DNA of 40,864 bases from Tissierella sp. (lineage in GTDB: Bacteria > Bacillota > Clostridia > Tissierellales > Tissierellaceae), in assembly GCF_029266915.1 (NCBI RefSeq), contig NZ_JARIEF010000030.1:1-40864 (forward strand), in the 5' to 3' direction. A program made the position numbers and the translations under genes. Every line of letters starts with the position of its first letter. Positions within the stretch are counted from its first letter, which is position 1. Shown here in pieces: positions 1 to 8,680 of this stretch. The notes beneath the pieces were generated by a model. It was not told the DNA's origin, searched no databases, and was given only the letters and a program-made list of their open reading frames with translations.

Positions 1-305
1 AAATACTTACAGAACACCTTGACTTATTCATAGGACTTACTGACCATGTAAATGATGTAGAAATCATGGTTGAGAAAGAAGAAGACAAGAAAGAAAAAGT
101 TCTTGAAATGACAGTAGAAGAACTAGATTTATCTGTTAGATCTTATAACTGTTTAAAGAGAGCAGCAATTAATACAGTAGAAGAATTAACTGACAAATCA
201 GAAGATGATATGATGAAAGTAAGGAATTTAGGTAGAAAATCCCTGGAAGAAATTCAAAAGAAACTTGAAGAATTAGGATTAGGACTTAAAACAAACGAGG
301 AGTAA
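1..305 (+). CDS. rpoA: RNA polymerase alpha subunit, C-terminal part (partial)
   Basis: The reading frame is already open at base 3, so this is the 3' end of a gene that begins before the window. The visible 100 residues match the C-terminal domain of the RNA polymerase alpha subunit: an acidic linker (EKEEDKKEK), then a helix-hairpin-helix fold with the typical [14 protein letters not shown] and [11 protein letters not shown] motifs. In the family this domain binds UP-element DNA and transcription activators. It is followed 21 bases later by rplQ, the usual end of the bacterial alpha operon. Identity is clear; only the length is missing. Confidence 0.96.
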   Translation, partial: ILTEHLDLFIGLTDHVNDVEIMVEKEEDKKEKVLEMTVEELDLSVRSYNCLKRAAINTVEELTDKSEDDMMKVRNLGRKSLEEIQKKLEELGLGLKTNEE

Positions 306-326
306 TCCTTTTAAAGGAGGGATATT

Positions 327-668
327 ATGACAAAACTTAGAAAACTTGGTCGTCCAACAGCTCATAGAAAATCAATGCTTAGAAATCAAGTTACTTCATT
401 ACTAAGAAGTGGAAGAATAGAAACAACAGTTACTAGAGCAAAAGAAACTCAAAGAATGACAGAGAAAATGATAACTCTAGGAAAAAGAGGAGACTTACAC
501 GCAAGAAGACAAGTTTTAGCTTATGTATATGATGAAGATGTAACTACATCACTATTTAGTGAAATAGCACCTAAATATGCAGATAGAAAAGGTGGATATA
601 CAAGAGTTTTAAAACTGGGACCTCGTCGTGGCGATGGAGCAGAAATGGCTATAATAGAGCTAGTATAA
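327..668 (+). CDS. rplQ: 50S ribosomal protein L17
   Basis: A 113-residue protein of the normal length for bacterial L17, a large-subunit ribosomal protein lying near the peptide exit tunnel. It starts with the family-typical [20 protein letters not shown] and ends in the conserved [16 protein letters not shown]. The ATG has an excellent AAAGGAGGG ribosome-binding site. It sits directly after rpoA as in most bacteria and is followed by a terminator, so it closes the alpha operon. Confidence 0.97.
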   Translation: MTKLRKLGRPTAHRKSMLRNQVTSLLRSGRIETTVTRAKETQRMTEKMITLGKRGDLHARRQVLAYVYDEDVTTSLFSEIAPKYADRKGGYTRVLKLGPRRGDGAEMAIIELV

Positions 669-674
669 GGGACA

Positions 675-707
675 GGGATTAAGTTAATTCTTAGTCCCTT
701 TTGTTTT
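675..707 (+). terminator. Rho-independent terminator after rplQ
   Basis: GGGATTAAG (675-683) pairs with CTTAGTCCC (690-698), with one G-U pair and a six-base loop, and is followed by TTTTGTTTT. It ends the rpoA-rplQ transcript. Confidence 0.8.
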
Positions 708-736
708 GCCAAGCAGTAAAATTACATATATATCAA

Positions 737-765
737 TTGTATATTACCCTGTGTTATGTTATATT
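737..765 (+). promoter_or_regulatory. Candidate sigma-A promoter for ecfA1-ecfA2-ecfT-truA
   Basis: TTGTAT (737-742), 17 bases, then TATATT (760-765), with a TG one base upstream of the -10 (extended -10). It lies between the rplQ terminator and the first ecf gene, where a promoter is needed. The -35 match is moderate. Confidence 0.5.
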
Positions 766-820
766 AGAAGATGATAATTAAGTTAATTTCAAAGAAATTT
801 AAGTTGAATTGAGGTATATT

Positions 821-1654
821 ATGAAAGATGTAATGATAGAAATGAAAGATGTTACATTTGAATACAAGTCATATATAGACGATGATATATTAATGGCAGT
901 AAAGCATGTTGATTTAACTGTTAAAAAAGGAGAATTCTTGGTTGTTTTAGGTCATAACGGCTCCGGGAAATCAACCCTGGCTAAGATGATGAATGGACTT
1001 AACCTTCCAACTACTGGTGATGTTTTTGTTATGGGTATGGATACAAAAGATGAAAGCAAGATTTGGGATATAAGAGAAAAAGCAGGAATGGTATTTCAAA
1101 ACCCCGACAATCAAATTGTAGCAACAATAGTAGAAGAAGATGTTGCATTTGGTCCGGAAAACCAAGGAGTAGCCACGCAAGAGATAAGAAGAAGAGTAGA
1201 TGAAGCCTTAGCTACTGTAGAAATGAGTGACTATAAAAAGCACGCACCCCATCTTCTATCCGGTGGACAAAAACAAAGGGTAGCTATAGCAGGTATCTTA
1301 GCTATGAATCCAGATTGCATAATATTTGATGAACCAACATCAATGCTTGATCCCTCTGGAAGAACTGAAGTGCTGGAAACTATAAAAAAGCTGAATCGCC
1401 AGCAGGGTAAAACTATTATCTTAATCACTCACTATATGGACGAAGCTGTACAGGCAGACAGAATAGTAGTTATGAGTGAAGGAGAGATTAAGCTTGAGGG
1501 AACTCCTAAAAATGTATTTAAAGAAGTTGACAAGATAAAAGAATTAGGGCTAGACGTACCTCAAGTAACTGAACTTGCATATGAACTTAAAAAAGAAGGT
1601 ATAGAGATAGAAGGAGAAATATTATCTATAGAGGAGTTGTTACAGGCATTATGA
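821..1654 (+). CDS. ecfA1: ECF transporter energizing ATPase EcfA1
   Basis: One of the two ATP-binding subunits of the energy-coupling factor module that powers uptake of vitamins and trace metals by interchangeable S components. In the 277-residue product, Walker A GHNGSGKS is at about residues 44-51, the Q-loop at VFQNPDNQ, the signature LSGGQKQR at about 146-153 and Walker B CIIFDEP at about 166-172. I chose the ATG at 821 because GAGGT lies five bases upstream; an upstream in-frame TTG at 809 overlaps that site. The gene overlaps ecfA2 by four bases (ATGA), which suggests translational coupling. No S-component gene lies nearby, as is usual for the shared (group II) module. Confidence 0.93.
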   Translation: MKDVMIEMKDVTFEYKSYIDDDILMAVKHVDLTVKKGEFLVVLGHNGSGKSTLAKMMNGLNLPTTGDVFVMGMDTKDESKIWDIREKAGMVFQNPDNQIVATIVEEDVAFGPENQGVATQEIRRRVDEALATVEMSDYKKHAPHLLSGGQKQRVAIAGILAMNPDCIIFDEPTSMLDPSGRTEVLETIKKLNRQQGKTIILITHYMDEAVQADRIVVMSEGEIKLEGTPKNVFKEVDKIKELGLDVPQVTELAYELKKEGIEIEGEILSIEELLQAL

Positions 1655-2514
1655 TAATCAAAATTGACAACTTAAACTATGTTTATAATGAAGGCACTCC
1701 ATTTGTAAAAAAAGCATTAGATAGTATAAACTTAGAGGTGAAAAACGGAGAGTTTATTGGGCTTATAGGTCACACTGGTTCTGGTAAATCGACTCTTGTT
1801 CAGCATTTAAACGGACTTATAAGAGTTCAGTCAGGAAGCCTTTTTATAGATGGATTTGACATATCTAAAAAAGAAACAAAACTTAAAAAAATAAGGCAAA
1901 AAGTAGGTCTGGTATTTCAATATCCAGAATATCAGCTATTTGAAGAAACTATAGCAAAAGATATAGCTTTTGGGCCTAAAAATCTAGGTTTAAGCGAAGA
2001 AGAAATAAATCAACGCGTTATAGAAGCTATGGAAATAGTAGGGCTAGACTATGAAAGTTTAAAAGATAGATCTCCATTTGAACTTTCAGGAGGTCAAAAA
2101 AGAAGAGTAGCAATAGCTGGAGTTGTTGCTATGAAGCCTAAAGTATTAGTTCTTGACGAACCAACAGCGGGGCTTGATCCTCATGGAAGAGATGAGATCT
2201 TAAGTGAAATATGTGATTTGTTTAAAAAAGGCGGTATAACTGTAGTTCTTGTTTCCCACAATATGGAAGATATAGCTAGGATAGTAGATAGAATACTAGT
2301 TATGGACAATGGAAAGATAGTTATGGATGACCTGCCAAGAGAGATATTTAAAAGAAGACAAGAACTAGAAGACATAGGTCTTGGTATTCCTCAGATTACT
2401 AAATTTATGCAGGAGTATAGTGAACTTGGACACAATATAAAAACAGATATACTTACTGTTGAAGAAGCTAAAGAAGAACTTATAAGGTATCTAAGGAGCG
2501 ATAAAAATGCTTAA
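1651..2514 (+). CDS. ecfA2: ECF transporter energizing ATPase EcfA2
   Basis: Second ATPase subunit of the energy-coupling factor complex, 287 residues. Walker A GHTGSGKS is at about 40-47, the Q-loop at [21 protein letters not shown] at about 145-152 and Walker B VLVLDEP at about 165-171. The Q-loop form is the one usual in EcfA2. It starts inside the stop of ecfA1 and ends eight bases inside ecfT, so the three genes form a tightly coupled operon. In the family EcfA1 and EcfA2 form a heterodimer that binds the coupling helices of EcfT. Confidence 0.93.
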   Translation: MIIKIDNLNYVYNEGTPFVKKALDSINLEVKNGEFIGLIGHTGSGKSTLVQHLNGLIRVQSGSLFIDGFDISKKETKLKKIRQKVGLVFQYPEYQLFEETIAKDIAFGPKNLGLSEEEINQRVIEAMEIVGLDYESLKDRSPFELSGGQKRRVAIAGVVAMKPKVLVLDEPTAGLDPHGRDEILSEICDLFKKGGITVVLVSHNMEDIARIVDRILVMDNGKIVMDDLPREIFKRRQELEDIGLGIPQITKFMQEYSELGHNIKTDILTVEEAKEELIRYLRSDKNA

Positions 2515-3304
2515 AGATATAACTATTGGACAATATTTTCCAGGAGATACTATAATTCATAGATTGGATCCTAGAATAAAAATATTAATTGTTATGATGT
2601 TTATTACATCACTTTTTTTTGTAGATAGATTTTATCCCTATATACTTATAATAGGATTTATTTTTACTGTAATAATACTATCTAAAGTACCTGTAATATT
2701 TATCCTAAGAGGTTTAAAACCACTGATGTTTATAATTGGTATAACATTTCTTATAAATATGTTTATGACCAAAGGTGAAGTGTTATTTCAATTATGGTTT
2801 TTAACTATTACAAAAGAAGGATTAGCTCAGGCAGGTTTCATGGCTCTGAGGCTTATATTTCTTGTTACAGGGACTTCACTACTAACCCTTACAACTTCAC
2901 CTATAAGTCTGACGGACGGCATAGAGGAGCTCTTAAAACCCTTTAAAAGAATAGGGCTGCCATCTCATGAACTAGCTATGATGATGACTATAGCTTTAAG
3001 ATTTATTCCAACTCTTTTAGAGGAAACAGACAAGATAATGAAAGCTCAGATGGCAAGAGGAGCAGACTTTGAATCGGGAAATATTCTTAGAAGAGCTAAA
3101 AATTTAGTGCCTCTCTTAGTACCCCTATTTGTAAATGCCTTCAGACGAGCGGACGAACTTGCTATAGCTATGGAAGCAAGATGCTATAGAGGAGGAGACG
3201 GAAGAACTAGACTTAACATACTAAAGCTAGATAGAAAAGATATATCTATTTTTGTGGGTATGGCTATGTTTTTTGTTTTTATCGTATCAACTAGATTTAT
3301 ATAA
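2507..3304 (+). CDS. ecfT: ECF transporter transmembrane subunit EcfT
   Basis: A 265-residue integral membrane protein and the scaffold of the energy-coupling factor transporter. It has N-terminal hydrophobic segments (about 25-115), a final membrane segment near the C terminus, and two cytoplasmic coupling motifs with Ala-Arg signatures, MKAQMARGAD and AMEARCYRGG, which in this family contact the two ATPases. The start overlaps the end of ecfA2. Length and motif order are typical. Confidence 0.92.
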   Translation: MLKDITIGQYFPGDTIIHRLDPRIKILIVMMFITSLFFVDRFYPYILIIGFIFTVIILSKVPVIFILRGLKPLMFIIGITFLINMFMTKGEVLFQLWFLTITKEGLAQAGFMALRLIFLVTGTSLLTLTTSPISLTDGIEELLKPFKRIGLPSHELAMMMTIALRFIPTLLEETDKIMKAQMARGADFESGNILRRAKNLVPLLVPLFVNAFRRADELAIAMEARCYRGGDGRTRLNILKLDRKDISIFVGMAMFFVFIVSTRFI

Positions 3305-3310
3305 AATAAG

Positions 3311-3340
3311 AGATAGCTATATAAACAGATAGCTGTATAA
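3311..3340 (+). repeat. Short tandem direct repeat, two copies
   Basis: AGATAGCTATATAA (3311-3324) is repeated as AGATAGCTGTATAA (3327-3340) with one mismatch and a 16-base period, in the 50-base gap between ecfT and truA. It looks like a local duplication; no function is evident. Confidence 0.6.
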
Positions 3341-3354
3341 GTAAGAGGTAAAAC

Positions 3355-4125
3355 ATGAGAAATATAAAACTGACAATAGAATATGAAGGAACTAAATACT
3401 CTGGATTCCAGTCTCAAAACGATGTATTAGGTATACAAGAGGTTTTAGAACTGGCAATAAAAAAAGTTTGCAGGGAAGATATTAAAGTAATAGGATCAGG
3501 AAGAACTGATAAAGGAGTTCATGCAATAGCTCAAGTATGCAACTTCTTTACGGAAACAGATATTCCAGCTGGTAACTTTACTCTAGCAATTAATACAAAT
3601 CTTCCAGATGATATTAAGGTAAAATTATCACAAGAGGCTGATTTAGATTTCCACTCTAGGTTTAGTGCCAAGGGTAAAAGATATAGATATCGGATTTATA
3701 ATAGTAAAATAGAAAGACCAATTTATCGAAATTTTTCTTATCATGTTAAAAAGCCATTAGATATAGAAGCTATGAAATCTGCTATTCCTTATTTTATAGG
3801 AACACATGATTTTAAAAGTTTTATGGGACCAAAAGTAAAAGTTAAGGATACAATTAGAACCATACATTTGATAGAACTTGAAGAAAATGGTGATTTCTTA
3901 GAATTTGTGATAGAAGGAAATAACTTTTTAAGGCATATGGTAAGAATAATAGTAGGAACATTTATATATGTAGGAATAGGAAAAATAAAGATAGAAGATA
4001 TTCCTAAAATTATAAATGGAAAGAATAGGTTGTTAGCTGGTGTTACGGCAAATCCAGAAGGATTGTTTTTAGAAAAAGTATACTATGAGAAAAATGGTCT
4101 TGACAAGGATAAAGGGATGTATTAA
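3355..4125 (+). CDS. truA: tRNA pseudouridine(38-40) synthase TruA
   Basis: A 256-residue protein of the length expected for TruA, which converts uridines 38-40 of the tRNA anticodon arm to pseudouridine. The catalytic aspartate is D52 in the motif GSGRTDKGVHA. Other family motifs visible are the N-terminal YEGTKYSGFQ and the C-terminal FLRHMVRIIVG. AAGAGG precedes the ATG. truA after ecfA1-A2-T and before rplM is the standard order in many Bacillota. Confidence 0.95.
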   Translation: MRNIKLTIEYEGTKYSGFQSQNDVLGIQEVLELAIKKVCREDIKVIGSGRTDKGVHAIAQVCNFFTETDIPAGNFTLAINTNLPDDIKVKLSQEADLDFHSRFSAKGKRYRYRIYNSKIERPIYRNFSYHVKKPLDIEAMKSAIPYFIGTHDFKSFMGPKVKVKDTIRTIHLIELEENGDFLEFVIEGNNFLRHMVRIIVGTFIYVGIGKIKIEDIPKIINGKNRLLAGVTANPEGLFLEKVYYEKNGLDKDKGMY

Positions 4126-4128
4126 AAT
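4100..4128 (+). promoter_or_regulatory. Strong candidate sigma-A promoter for rplM-rpsI
   Basis: A perfect TTGACA (4100-4105), 17 bases, then TAAAAT (4123-4128). It overlaps the last codons of truA. The predicted start near 4135 leaves a leader of about 74 bases before rplM. Having a separate strong promoter fits the higher demand for L13 and S9 than for TruA. Confidence 0.7.
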
Positions 4129-4208
4129 GTATTAGAGTGTTTAAAAAGAGACCGGAAACTTTTTTTCTACCTCATAATAATTTATACCTTTTATAAGGAG
4201 GGAAAACG

Positions 4209-4637
4209 ATGAAAAGCTATATGGCAAAGACAAACGAATTAGATAAGAAATGGTACGTTATAGATGCTGAAGACAAAGTTTTAGGAAGATTAGCATCGGA
4301 AGTAGCAACAATATTAATGGGTAAGAACAAACCAACATATACTCCTCATATTGATACTGGTGATTTTGTAATCATAGTAAACGCTGAGAAGATAAAACTT
4401 ACTGGAAATAAGATAAATCAACTGAATTATACTTATCACACAGGACACCCAGGAGGACTTAAACAAGTTCCTTACAATAAATTGATTGAAACTAAACCAG
4501 AGAAAATTATAGAATTAGCTGTAAAAGGAATGCTTCCAAAGAACAAAATTGGAAAACACATGATCAAAAAAATGAAAGTATACGCTGGAACTGAGCACAA
4601 TCACGAAGCTCAAATGCCAGAAGTATACGAAATCTAA
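4209..4637 (+). CDS. rplM: 50S ribosomal protein L13
   Basis: A 142-residue protein of the usual L13 length, an early-assembling large-subunit protein. Typical motifs are [18 protein letters not shown], the central [13 protein letters not shown] and GMLPKNKIG. The start is supported by AAGGAGGG six bases upstream. It is followed 25 bases later by rpsI, the universal L13-S9 pair, and is driven by a promoter inside truA. Confidence 0.97.
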   Translation: MKSYMAKTNELDKKWYVIDAEDKVLGRLASEVATILMGKNKPTYTPHIDTGDFVIIVNAEKIKLTGNKINQLNYTYHTGHPGGLKQVPYNKLIETKPEKIIELAVKGMLPKNKIGKHMIKKMKVYAGTEHNHEAQMPEVYEI

Positions 4638-4662
4638 TTATTTATTGAGAGGAGGACTGTAA

Positions 4663-5055
4663 GTGGCTATAGAACAATACATTGGAACAGGACGAAGAAA
4701 AACATCAGTTGCAAGAGTAAGACTAGTTCCAGGAAACGGAAAATTTACTGTAAATAAAAAAGATATCGCTGAATACTTTAACTATGAAACTTTAAGAACA
4801 ATAGCTAGAGAACCACTAACAATTACTGGAAATCTTGAGAAGTTTGATGTACTAGTAAATGTTAACGGTGGAGGATATACAGGTCAAGCAGGAGCTATCA
4901 GACACGGTATAGCAAGAGCTTTACTAAAAGTTGATGGAGAGGTTAGACCAACGCTTAAAAAAGCAGGTAACTTAACTAGAGACCCAAGAATGAAAGAAAG
5001 AAAGAAATACGGCTTAAAGAAAGCAAGAAAGAGCCCACAATTCTCAAAGAGATAG
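4663..5055 (+). CDS. rpsI: 30S ribosomal protein S9
   Basis: A 130-residue small-subunit protein with the family pattern: [16 protein letters not shown] at the N terminus, the central [20 protein letters not shown], and the C-terminal [12 protein letters not shown] whose last Lys-Arg reaches the P site of the ribosome. Translation starts at GTG, preceded by GAGAGGAGG. It forms an operon with rplM and is followed by a strong terminator. Confidence 0.97.
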   Translation: MAIEQYIGTGRRKTSVARVRLVPGNGKFTVNKKDIAEYFNYETLRTIAREPLTITGNLEKFDVLVNVNGGGYTGQAGAIRHGIARALLKVDGEVRPTLKKAGNLTRDPRMKERKKYGLKKARKSPQFSKR

Positions 5056-5061
5056 AAACCC

Positions 5062-5092
5062 AATCCCAAGAAAATTTCTTGGGATTTTTTTT
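5062..5092 (+). terminator. Rho-independent terminator after rpsI
   Basis: A 12-base perfect inverted repeat (AATCCCAAGAAA with TTTCTTGGGATT) around one central base, followed by a run of Ts to 5092. It closes the rplM-rpsI transcript. Confidence 0.92.
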
Positions 5093-5167
5093 ATATAGTT
5101 TTATAGACTATCAGAGATGGATAGCCTATCCTTAATTAAAATAAATGATCTTTTTTCAAATGGAACG

Positions 5168-5301
5168 TTACCCACATCGATTGTGGATAATGTGGATAAC
5201 CCTTACTTTATAAATTATTTACATTTTATATGTGACGCATGCTAATAAACCATAAAATATAAGTTAACAATAATTTGTGGAGAACTATTCACATGTCCAC
5301 A
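5168..5301. promoter_or_regulatory. Cluster of DnaA boxes
   Basis: Two perfect DnaA boxes lie head to tail with no gap: TGTGGATAA at 5182-5190 and 5191-5199 (reverse complement of TTATCCACA). TTACCCACA at 5168-5176, in the opposite orientation, has one mismatch. TGTGGAGAA at 5276-5284 has one mismatch and ATGTCCACA at 5293-5301 has two. Five boxes in 134 bases of non-coding DNA is far more than chance predicts. DnaA is known to bind such clusters outside oriC, for example the DnaA-box clusters of Bacillus subtilis. No dnaA or dnaN is in view. A titration or regulatory site is more likely than an origin. Confidence 0.6.
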
Positions 5302-5673
5302 TTTTCTCTTTATATCTGATATTTCAGTATACTTTATATAAATAAGTTCATTTTAAGCTAAATTTTACTAGAAATGGCTTGAATTGAGGTTAAATCTTAA
5401 GATATTCAGCTTATTTAACTAAATATCACATAATATATCAAGTATAGGGTATAGGTATATAGGAGTCTTAGTAGCGGATGATTAAATTTTAAGGGTAGTT
5501 AATTAAACCCACATAACCATATAGGGAAGTTTTGGGTTTGTAAAAATTTATAAAGTCTATGGCTATTAAAACTATCATAGTTAAACTTTTATAACAAAAT
5601 AGAGGAATATATGGGTTTTTAGTAGAAAAAATAAGTTGAAAGTTAAATATTTAACGATAAATAATTATTAATG
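5302..5673. other. AT-rich non-coding stretch with one imperfect hairpin
   Basis: I see no gene here on either strand. The only structure is an imperfect hairpin at 5548-5594 (TTATAAAGT + CTATG paired with CATAG + ACTTTTATAA, with a TTAA bulge) and a weak stem AAACCCA (5505-5511) with TGGGTTT (5533-5539). Neither resembles a known RNA family that I can recognise, and the glycine riboswitch core is absent. Confidence 0.5.
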
Positions 5674-5702
5674 TTGCATAAACATATTTTCTCTTATATA
5701 AT
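5674..5702 (+). promoter_or_regulatory. Candidate sigma-A promoter of the gcv operon
   Basis: TTGCAT (5674-5679), exactly 17 bases, then a perfect TATAAT (5697-5702). The predicted start near 5709 gives a 5' leader of about 124 bases before gcvT. Confidence 0.7.
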
Positions 5703-5723
5703 GGACCTATAGTAACCGATGAA

Positions 5724-5737
5724 ATATTTTAAAATAT
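5724..5737. repeat. Perfect 14-bp palindrome downstream of the gcv promoter
   Basis: ATATTTTAAAATAT lies about 15 bases after the predicted transcription start. It could be a repressor operator, but an all-AT palindrome can also arise by chance in DNA this AT-rich. Confidence 0.4.
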
Positions 5738-5832
5738 AAATTGCAATTTAAGTTTAAGTTTAAAAAAAAATTAAGAGGGTACTATAGTATTGGAGTTATT
5801 GATATACTTTAAATATTGGAAGGAGTGGTTTA

Positions 5833-6930
5833 ATGGACGGTAAAAAAACTAAGTTATATGAAGAACATAAAAACTTGGGGGCTAAGATTGTAAACTACGC
5901 AGGCTGGGAAATGCCAGTTCAGTATGAAGGTCTAGTTCCAGAGCATAATGCAGTTCGAAATGAAGCAGGTTTATTTGACGTATCCCACATGGGAAACATA
6001 AGTGTCAAAGGTAAAGATGCACTTCCATTTTTAGATCATCTTATGACAAACGATATTAGTAGTTTAAATGATAACCAAATCGTATATACTTTTATGTGCT
6101 ACCCTGATGGAGGAGTAGTAGAAGATTTACTAGTATATAAAACTAATAATGAGAAATTTAACTTAATCGTAAATGCAGCAAATATAGACAAAGATTGGGA
6201 TTGGGTAAATGAGCATAAGGCAGACTTTGATGTTGAGCTTGAAAACCTTTCCCCAGAAACTGCTATCATAGCAATTCAAGGACCTAAGGCACAAGAAATC
6301 CTTCAAAAGCTTACTGACACAAAACTTGATGAAGTGGAATTCTTCTACTTTAAAGAAGATGTTAAGATTGATGGAGCTAGCGCTACGATTTCAAGAACAG
6401 GATATACAGGTGAAGATGGATTTGAAATATATTTAACTAATGATGATGTAGTTAAAGTATGGAAGAGTCTTTTAGAAGCTGGAAAAGAAGAAGGAATAAA
6501 ACCAACTGGTCTAGGATCTAGAGATACATTAAGATTTGAAGCTATGCTGCCTCTATATGGTCAAGAATTATCAAAAGATATTTCGCCTTTAGAAGCAGGA
6601 CTTAAATTCTTTGTTAAACTTAAGAAAGATGCTGACTTTATAGGAAAAGATGCTCTTCAAGCTCAAGCTGACGGAGGACTTGAAAGAACTCTAGTAGGAT
6701 TTGAACTATTAGGAAGAGGAATTCCAAGAGAAGGTTATGAAGTTTACAAAGATGGAGAAAAAATAGGACATGTTACTACAGGCTATATGAGTCCTACATT
6801 AAATAAAAACATTGGAAATGCTCTTATAAAGATTTCAGAAAAAGAAATGGGAAATGAAATCGATATAATGATCAGAAAAAAACCAGTTAAAGCTAAAATT
6901 ATAAGCAAGAATTTTTTAAAAAATAGATAA
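5833..6930 (+). CDS. gcvT: Glycine cleavage system aminomethyltransferase (T protein)
   Basis: A 365-residue T protein of normal length. It takes the aminomethyl group from lipoylated H protein, transfers the carbon to tetrahydrofolate as 5,10-methylene-THF and releases ammonia. Family motifs are the N-terminal NYAGWEMPVQY, GLFDVSHMGN, the folate-site region SRTGYTGEDGFEIY, and the C-terminal VTTGYMSPTLNKNIG. The start has GGAAGGAG seven bases upstream. It is the first gene of a complete gcvT-H-PA-PB-lpd operon, so carbon from glycine goes to one-carbon metabolism and, in an amino-acid fermenter, connects to Stickland glycine metabolism. Confidence 0.96.
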   Translation: MDGKKTKLYEEHKNLGAKIVNYAGWEMPVQYEGLVPEHNAVRNEAGLFDVSHMGNISVKGKDALPFLDHLMTNDISSLNDNQIVYTFMCYPDGGVVEDLLVYKTNNEKFNLIVNAANIDKDWDWVNEHKADFDVELENLSPETAIIAIQGPKAQEILQKLTDTKLDEVEFFYFKEDVKIDGASATISRTGYTGEDGFEIYLTNDDVVKVWKSLLEAGKEEGIKPTGLGSRDTLRFEAMLPLYGQELSKDISPLEAGLKFFVKLKKDADFIGKDALQAQADGGLERTLVGFELLGRGIPREGYEVYKDGEKIGHVTTGYMSPTLNKNIGNALIKISEKEMGNEIDIMIRKKPVKAKIISKNFLKNR

Positions 6931-6951
6931 AAACCAATAGGAGGTATTATT

Positions 6952-7335
6952 ATGAAAATTGTTAAAGATTTATTTTATTCAGAAGATCACGAGTGGGTTA
7001 AGGTTGAAGGTGAAGAAGCTTATATAGGAATTACTGACTTTGCACAGCATCAAATGGGTGACATAGTATATGTTGAACTTCCTGAGATTGATGACGAATT
7101 AGAAAAAGACGACGACTTTTCAGCTATTGAGTCTGTAAAGGCTGCTTCAGACGTTTATATTCCAGTTTCTGGAAAAGTAATTGAAGTTAACGAAGATTTA
7201 CTTGATAGTCCTGAACTTATAAACTCAGATCCTTTTGAGAGCTGGATCATTAAAATAGAATTAACTGACAAATCACAATTAGATGATTTAATGTCAAGCA
7301 AGGAGTACGAAGAATTCACTAGTGAGGAGGCGTAA
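6952..7335 (+). CDS. gcvH: Glycine cleavage system H protein
   Basis: A 127-residue lipoyl carrier protein that shuttles the aminomethyl and dihydrolipoyl groups between P, T and L proteins. The lipoylation site is K63 in the canonical ESVKAAS motif; DHEWVKVEG and the IGITDFAQHQMGDIVYVELP strand are typical. AGGAGG precedes the ATG. Its end carries the ribosome-binding site of gcvPA, so the two are probably coupled. It could in principle be a lipoate relay protein, but the gcv context makes the classical role by far the most likely. Confidence 0.96.
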   Translation: MKIVKDLFYSEDHEWVKVEGEEAYIGITDFAQHQMGDIVYVELPEIDDELEKDDDFSAIESVKAASDVYIPVSGKVIEVNEDLLDSPELINSDPFESWIIKIELTDKSQLDDLMSSKEYEEFTSEEA

Positions 7336-7336
7336 A

Positions 7337-8680
7337 ATGTTCCCATATATCCCGCATACACCAGAAGACATAAAGGAAATGCTTGAAGTTGTAGGAGTAG
7401 ATTCTACAGATGACCTTTTTGCTGATATCTCAAAGGCAAGTTCATTAAACAGGGAATTAAACTTGCCAAAAGCAAAATCAGAATTAGAAGTTGTAAATTA
7501 TTTAACATCTCTTGCTAATAAAAACTGCTCTGCTACAGAAAATATATGTTTCTTAGGAGCAGGAGCATATGATCATTATATACCAACAATTGTGGATCAT
7601 ATAATATCAAGAAGTGAATTTTATACTTCATATACACCGTATCAGCCAGAAATAAGTCAAGGTACACTTCAATATCTATTTGAATACCAAACACTTATAT
7701 CTGAACTTACAGGTCTTCCTATAGCAAATGCCAGTCTTTACGACGGGGGAACTGCAGTAACAGAAGCAGCTCTTATGGCGTGCGACGTTGGAAGAAAGAA
7801 AAAGATTTTAGTTTCAAAAACTGTAAGTCCTCAGACAAGAGAAATCTTAAAAACATATGCTCATGTTCAAAGTCTTGAACTTGTAGAGATTGAAATGAAA
7901 GACGGAATAACAGATATGGAAGATTTTAAAGCTAAAATGGACGATGAGGTAGGAGCAGCAATAGTTCAAAGTCCTAACTTCTTTGGTATAGTTGAAGATT
8001 TAAAAGCATCCGCTGATTTAGTTCATACAAGTAAAAAAGGAGCAATAATAGCTTCAGTTGATCCGATTTCTCTTGGAATTTTAAAGAGACCAGGAGACTT
8101 AGGAGTAGATATAGTTGTAGGAGAAGGTCAAGCACTTGGAATTCCAATGCAGTTTGGAGGACCATACCTTGGATTCCTAGCAACTACTGAAAAATACCTG
8201 AGAAAACTTCCAGGAAGAATAGTAGGAGAGACTACTGATTTAGACGGTAAGAGATCATTTGTATTAACTCTTACTGCTAGAGAGCAGCATATAAGACGTG
8301 ATAAAGCTACATCAAATATTTGTTCAAATCAAGGACTTAACACACTAGCTGCTACTGTTTACATGGTAACTCTAGGTAAAGAAGGGCTAAGAGAAGTAGC
8401 TATGCAATCTACTCAAAAAGCTCACTATGCTTTAGAGAAACTTGAAGAGTCCGGAAAGTTCAAAAGAGTATTTGATCAACCTTTCTTTAAAGAGTTTGCA
8501 GTTTCTTCTGATATAGATGCAGATAAAATTATTACTGACCTTAGAGGAGAAAATATCATAGGTGGATATGACCTTGGTATCGACTACCCTGAGTTTAAAA
8601 ACAGTATACTTTATGCTGTAACTGAAAAAAGAACTAAAGATGAAATTGATAAACTTAGCAATGTATTGGAGGGGATGTAA
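7337..8680 (+). CDS. gcvPA: Glycine dehydrogenase (decarboxylating) subunit 1
   Basis: N-terminal half of the two-subunit P protein, which decarboxylates glycine with PLP and passes the aminomethyl group to H protein. The 447-residue product has the normal subunit-1 length and motifs such as MFPYIPHTPEDIKEML, CFLGAGAYDHYIP, YTPYQPEISQGTLQ and IRRDKATSNICSNQGL. I start at the ATG at 7337 because GAGGAGG lies six bases upstream; an in-frame GTG at 7322 overlaps gcvH and has no such site. The stop is directly followed by the ATG of gcvPB. Confidence 0.96.
   Translation: MFPYIPHTPEDIKEMLEVVGVDSTDDLFADISKASSLNRELNLPKAKSELEVVNYLTSLANKNCSATENICFLGAGAYDHYIPTIVDHIISRSEFYTSYTPYQPEISQGTLQYLFEYQTLISELTGLPIANASLYDGGTAVTEAALMACDVGRKKKILVSKTVSPQTREILKTYAHVQSLELVEIEMKDGITDMEDFKAKMDDEVGAAIVQSPNFFGIVEDLKASADLVHTSKKGAIIASVDPISLGILKRPGDLGVDIVVGEGQALGIPMQFGGPYLGFLATTEKYLRKLPGRIVGETTDLDGKRSFVLTLTAREQHIRRDKATSNICSNQGLNTLAATVYMVTLGKEGLREVAMQSTQKAHYALEKLEESGKFKRVFDQPFFKEFAVSSDIDADKIITDLRGENIIGGYDLGIDYPEFKNSILYAVTEKRTKDEIDKLSNVLEGM

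Noticed and set aside
5093-5832. Glycine riboswitch upstream of gcvT
   Set aside because: Looked for the aptamer core on both strands and did not see it; only AT-rich sequence, hairpins unlike it, and DnaA boxes are present.
5168-5832. Chromosomal origin of replication
   Set aside because: DnaA boxes and AT-rich DNA fit, but dnaA, dnaN and rpmH are absent and the highly expressed genes to the left are transcribed toward the site, opposite to the usual arrangement.
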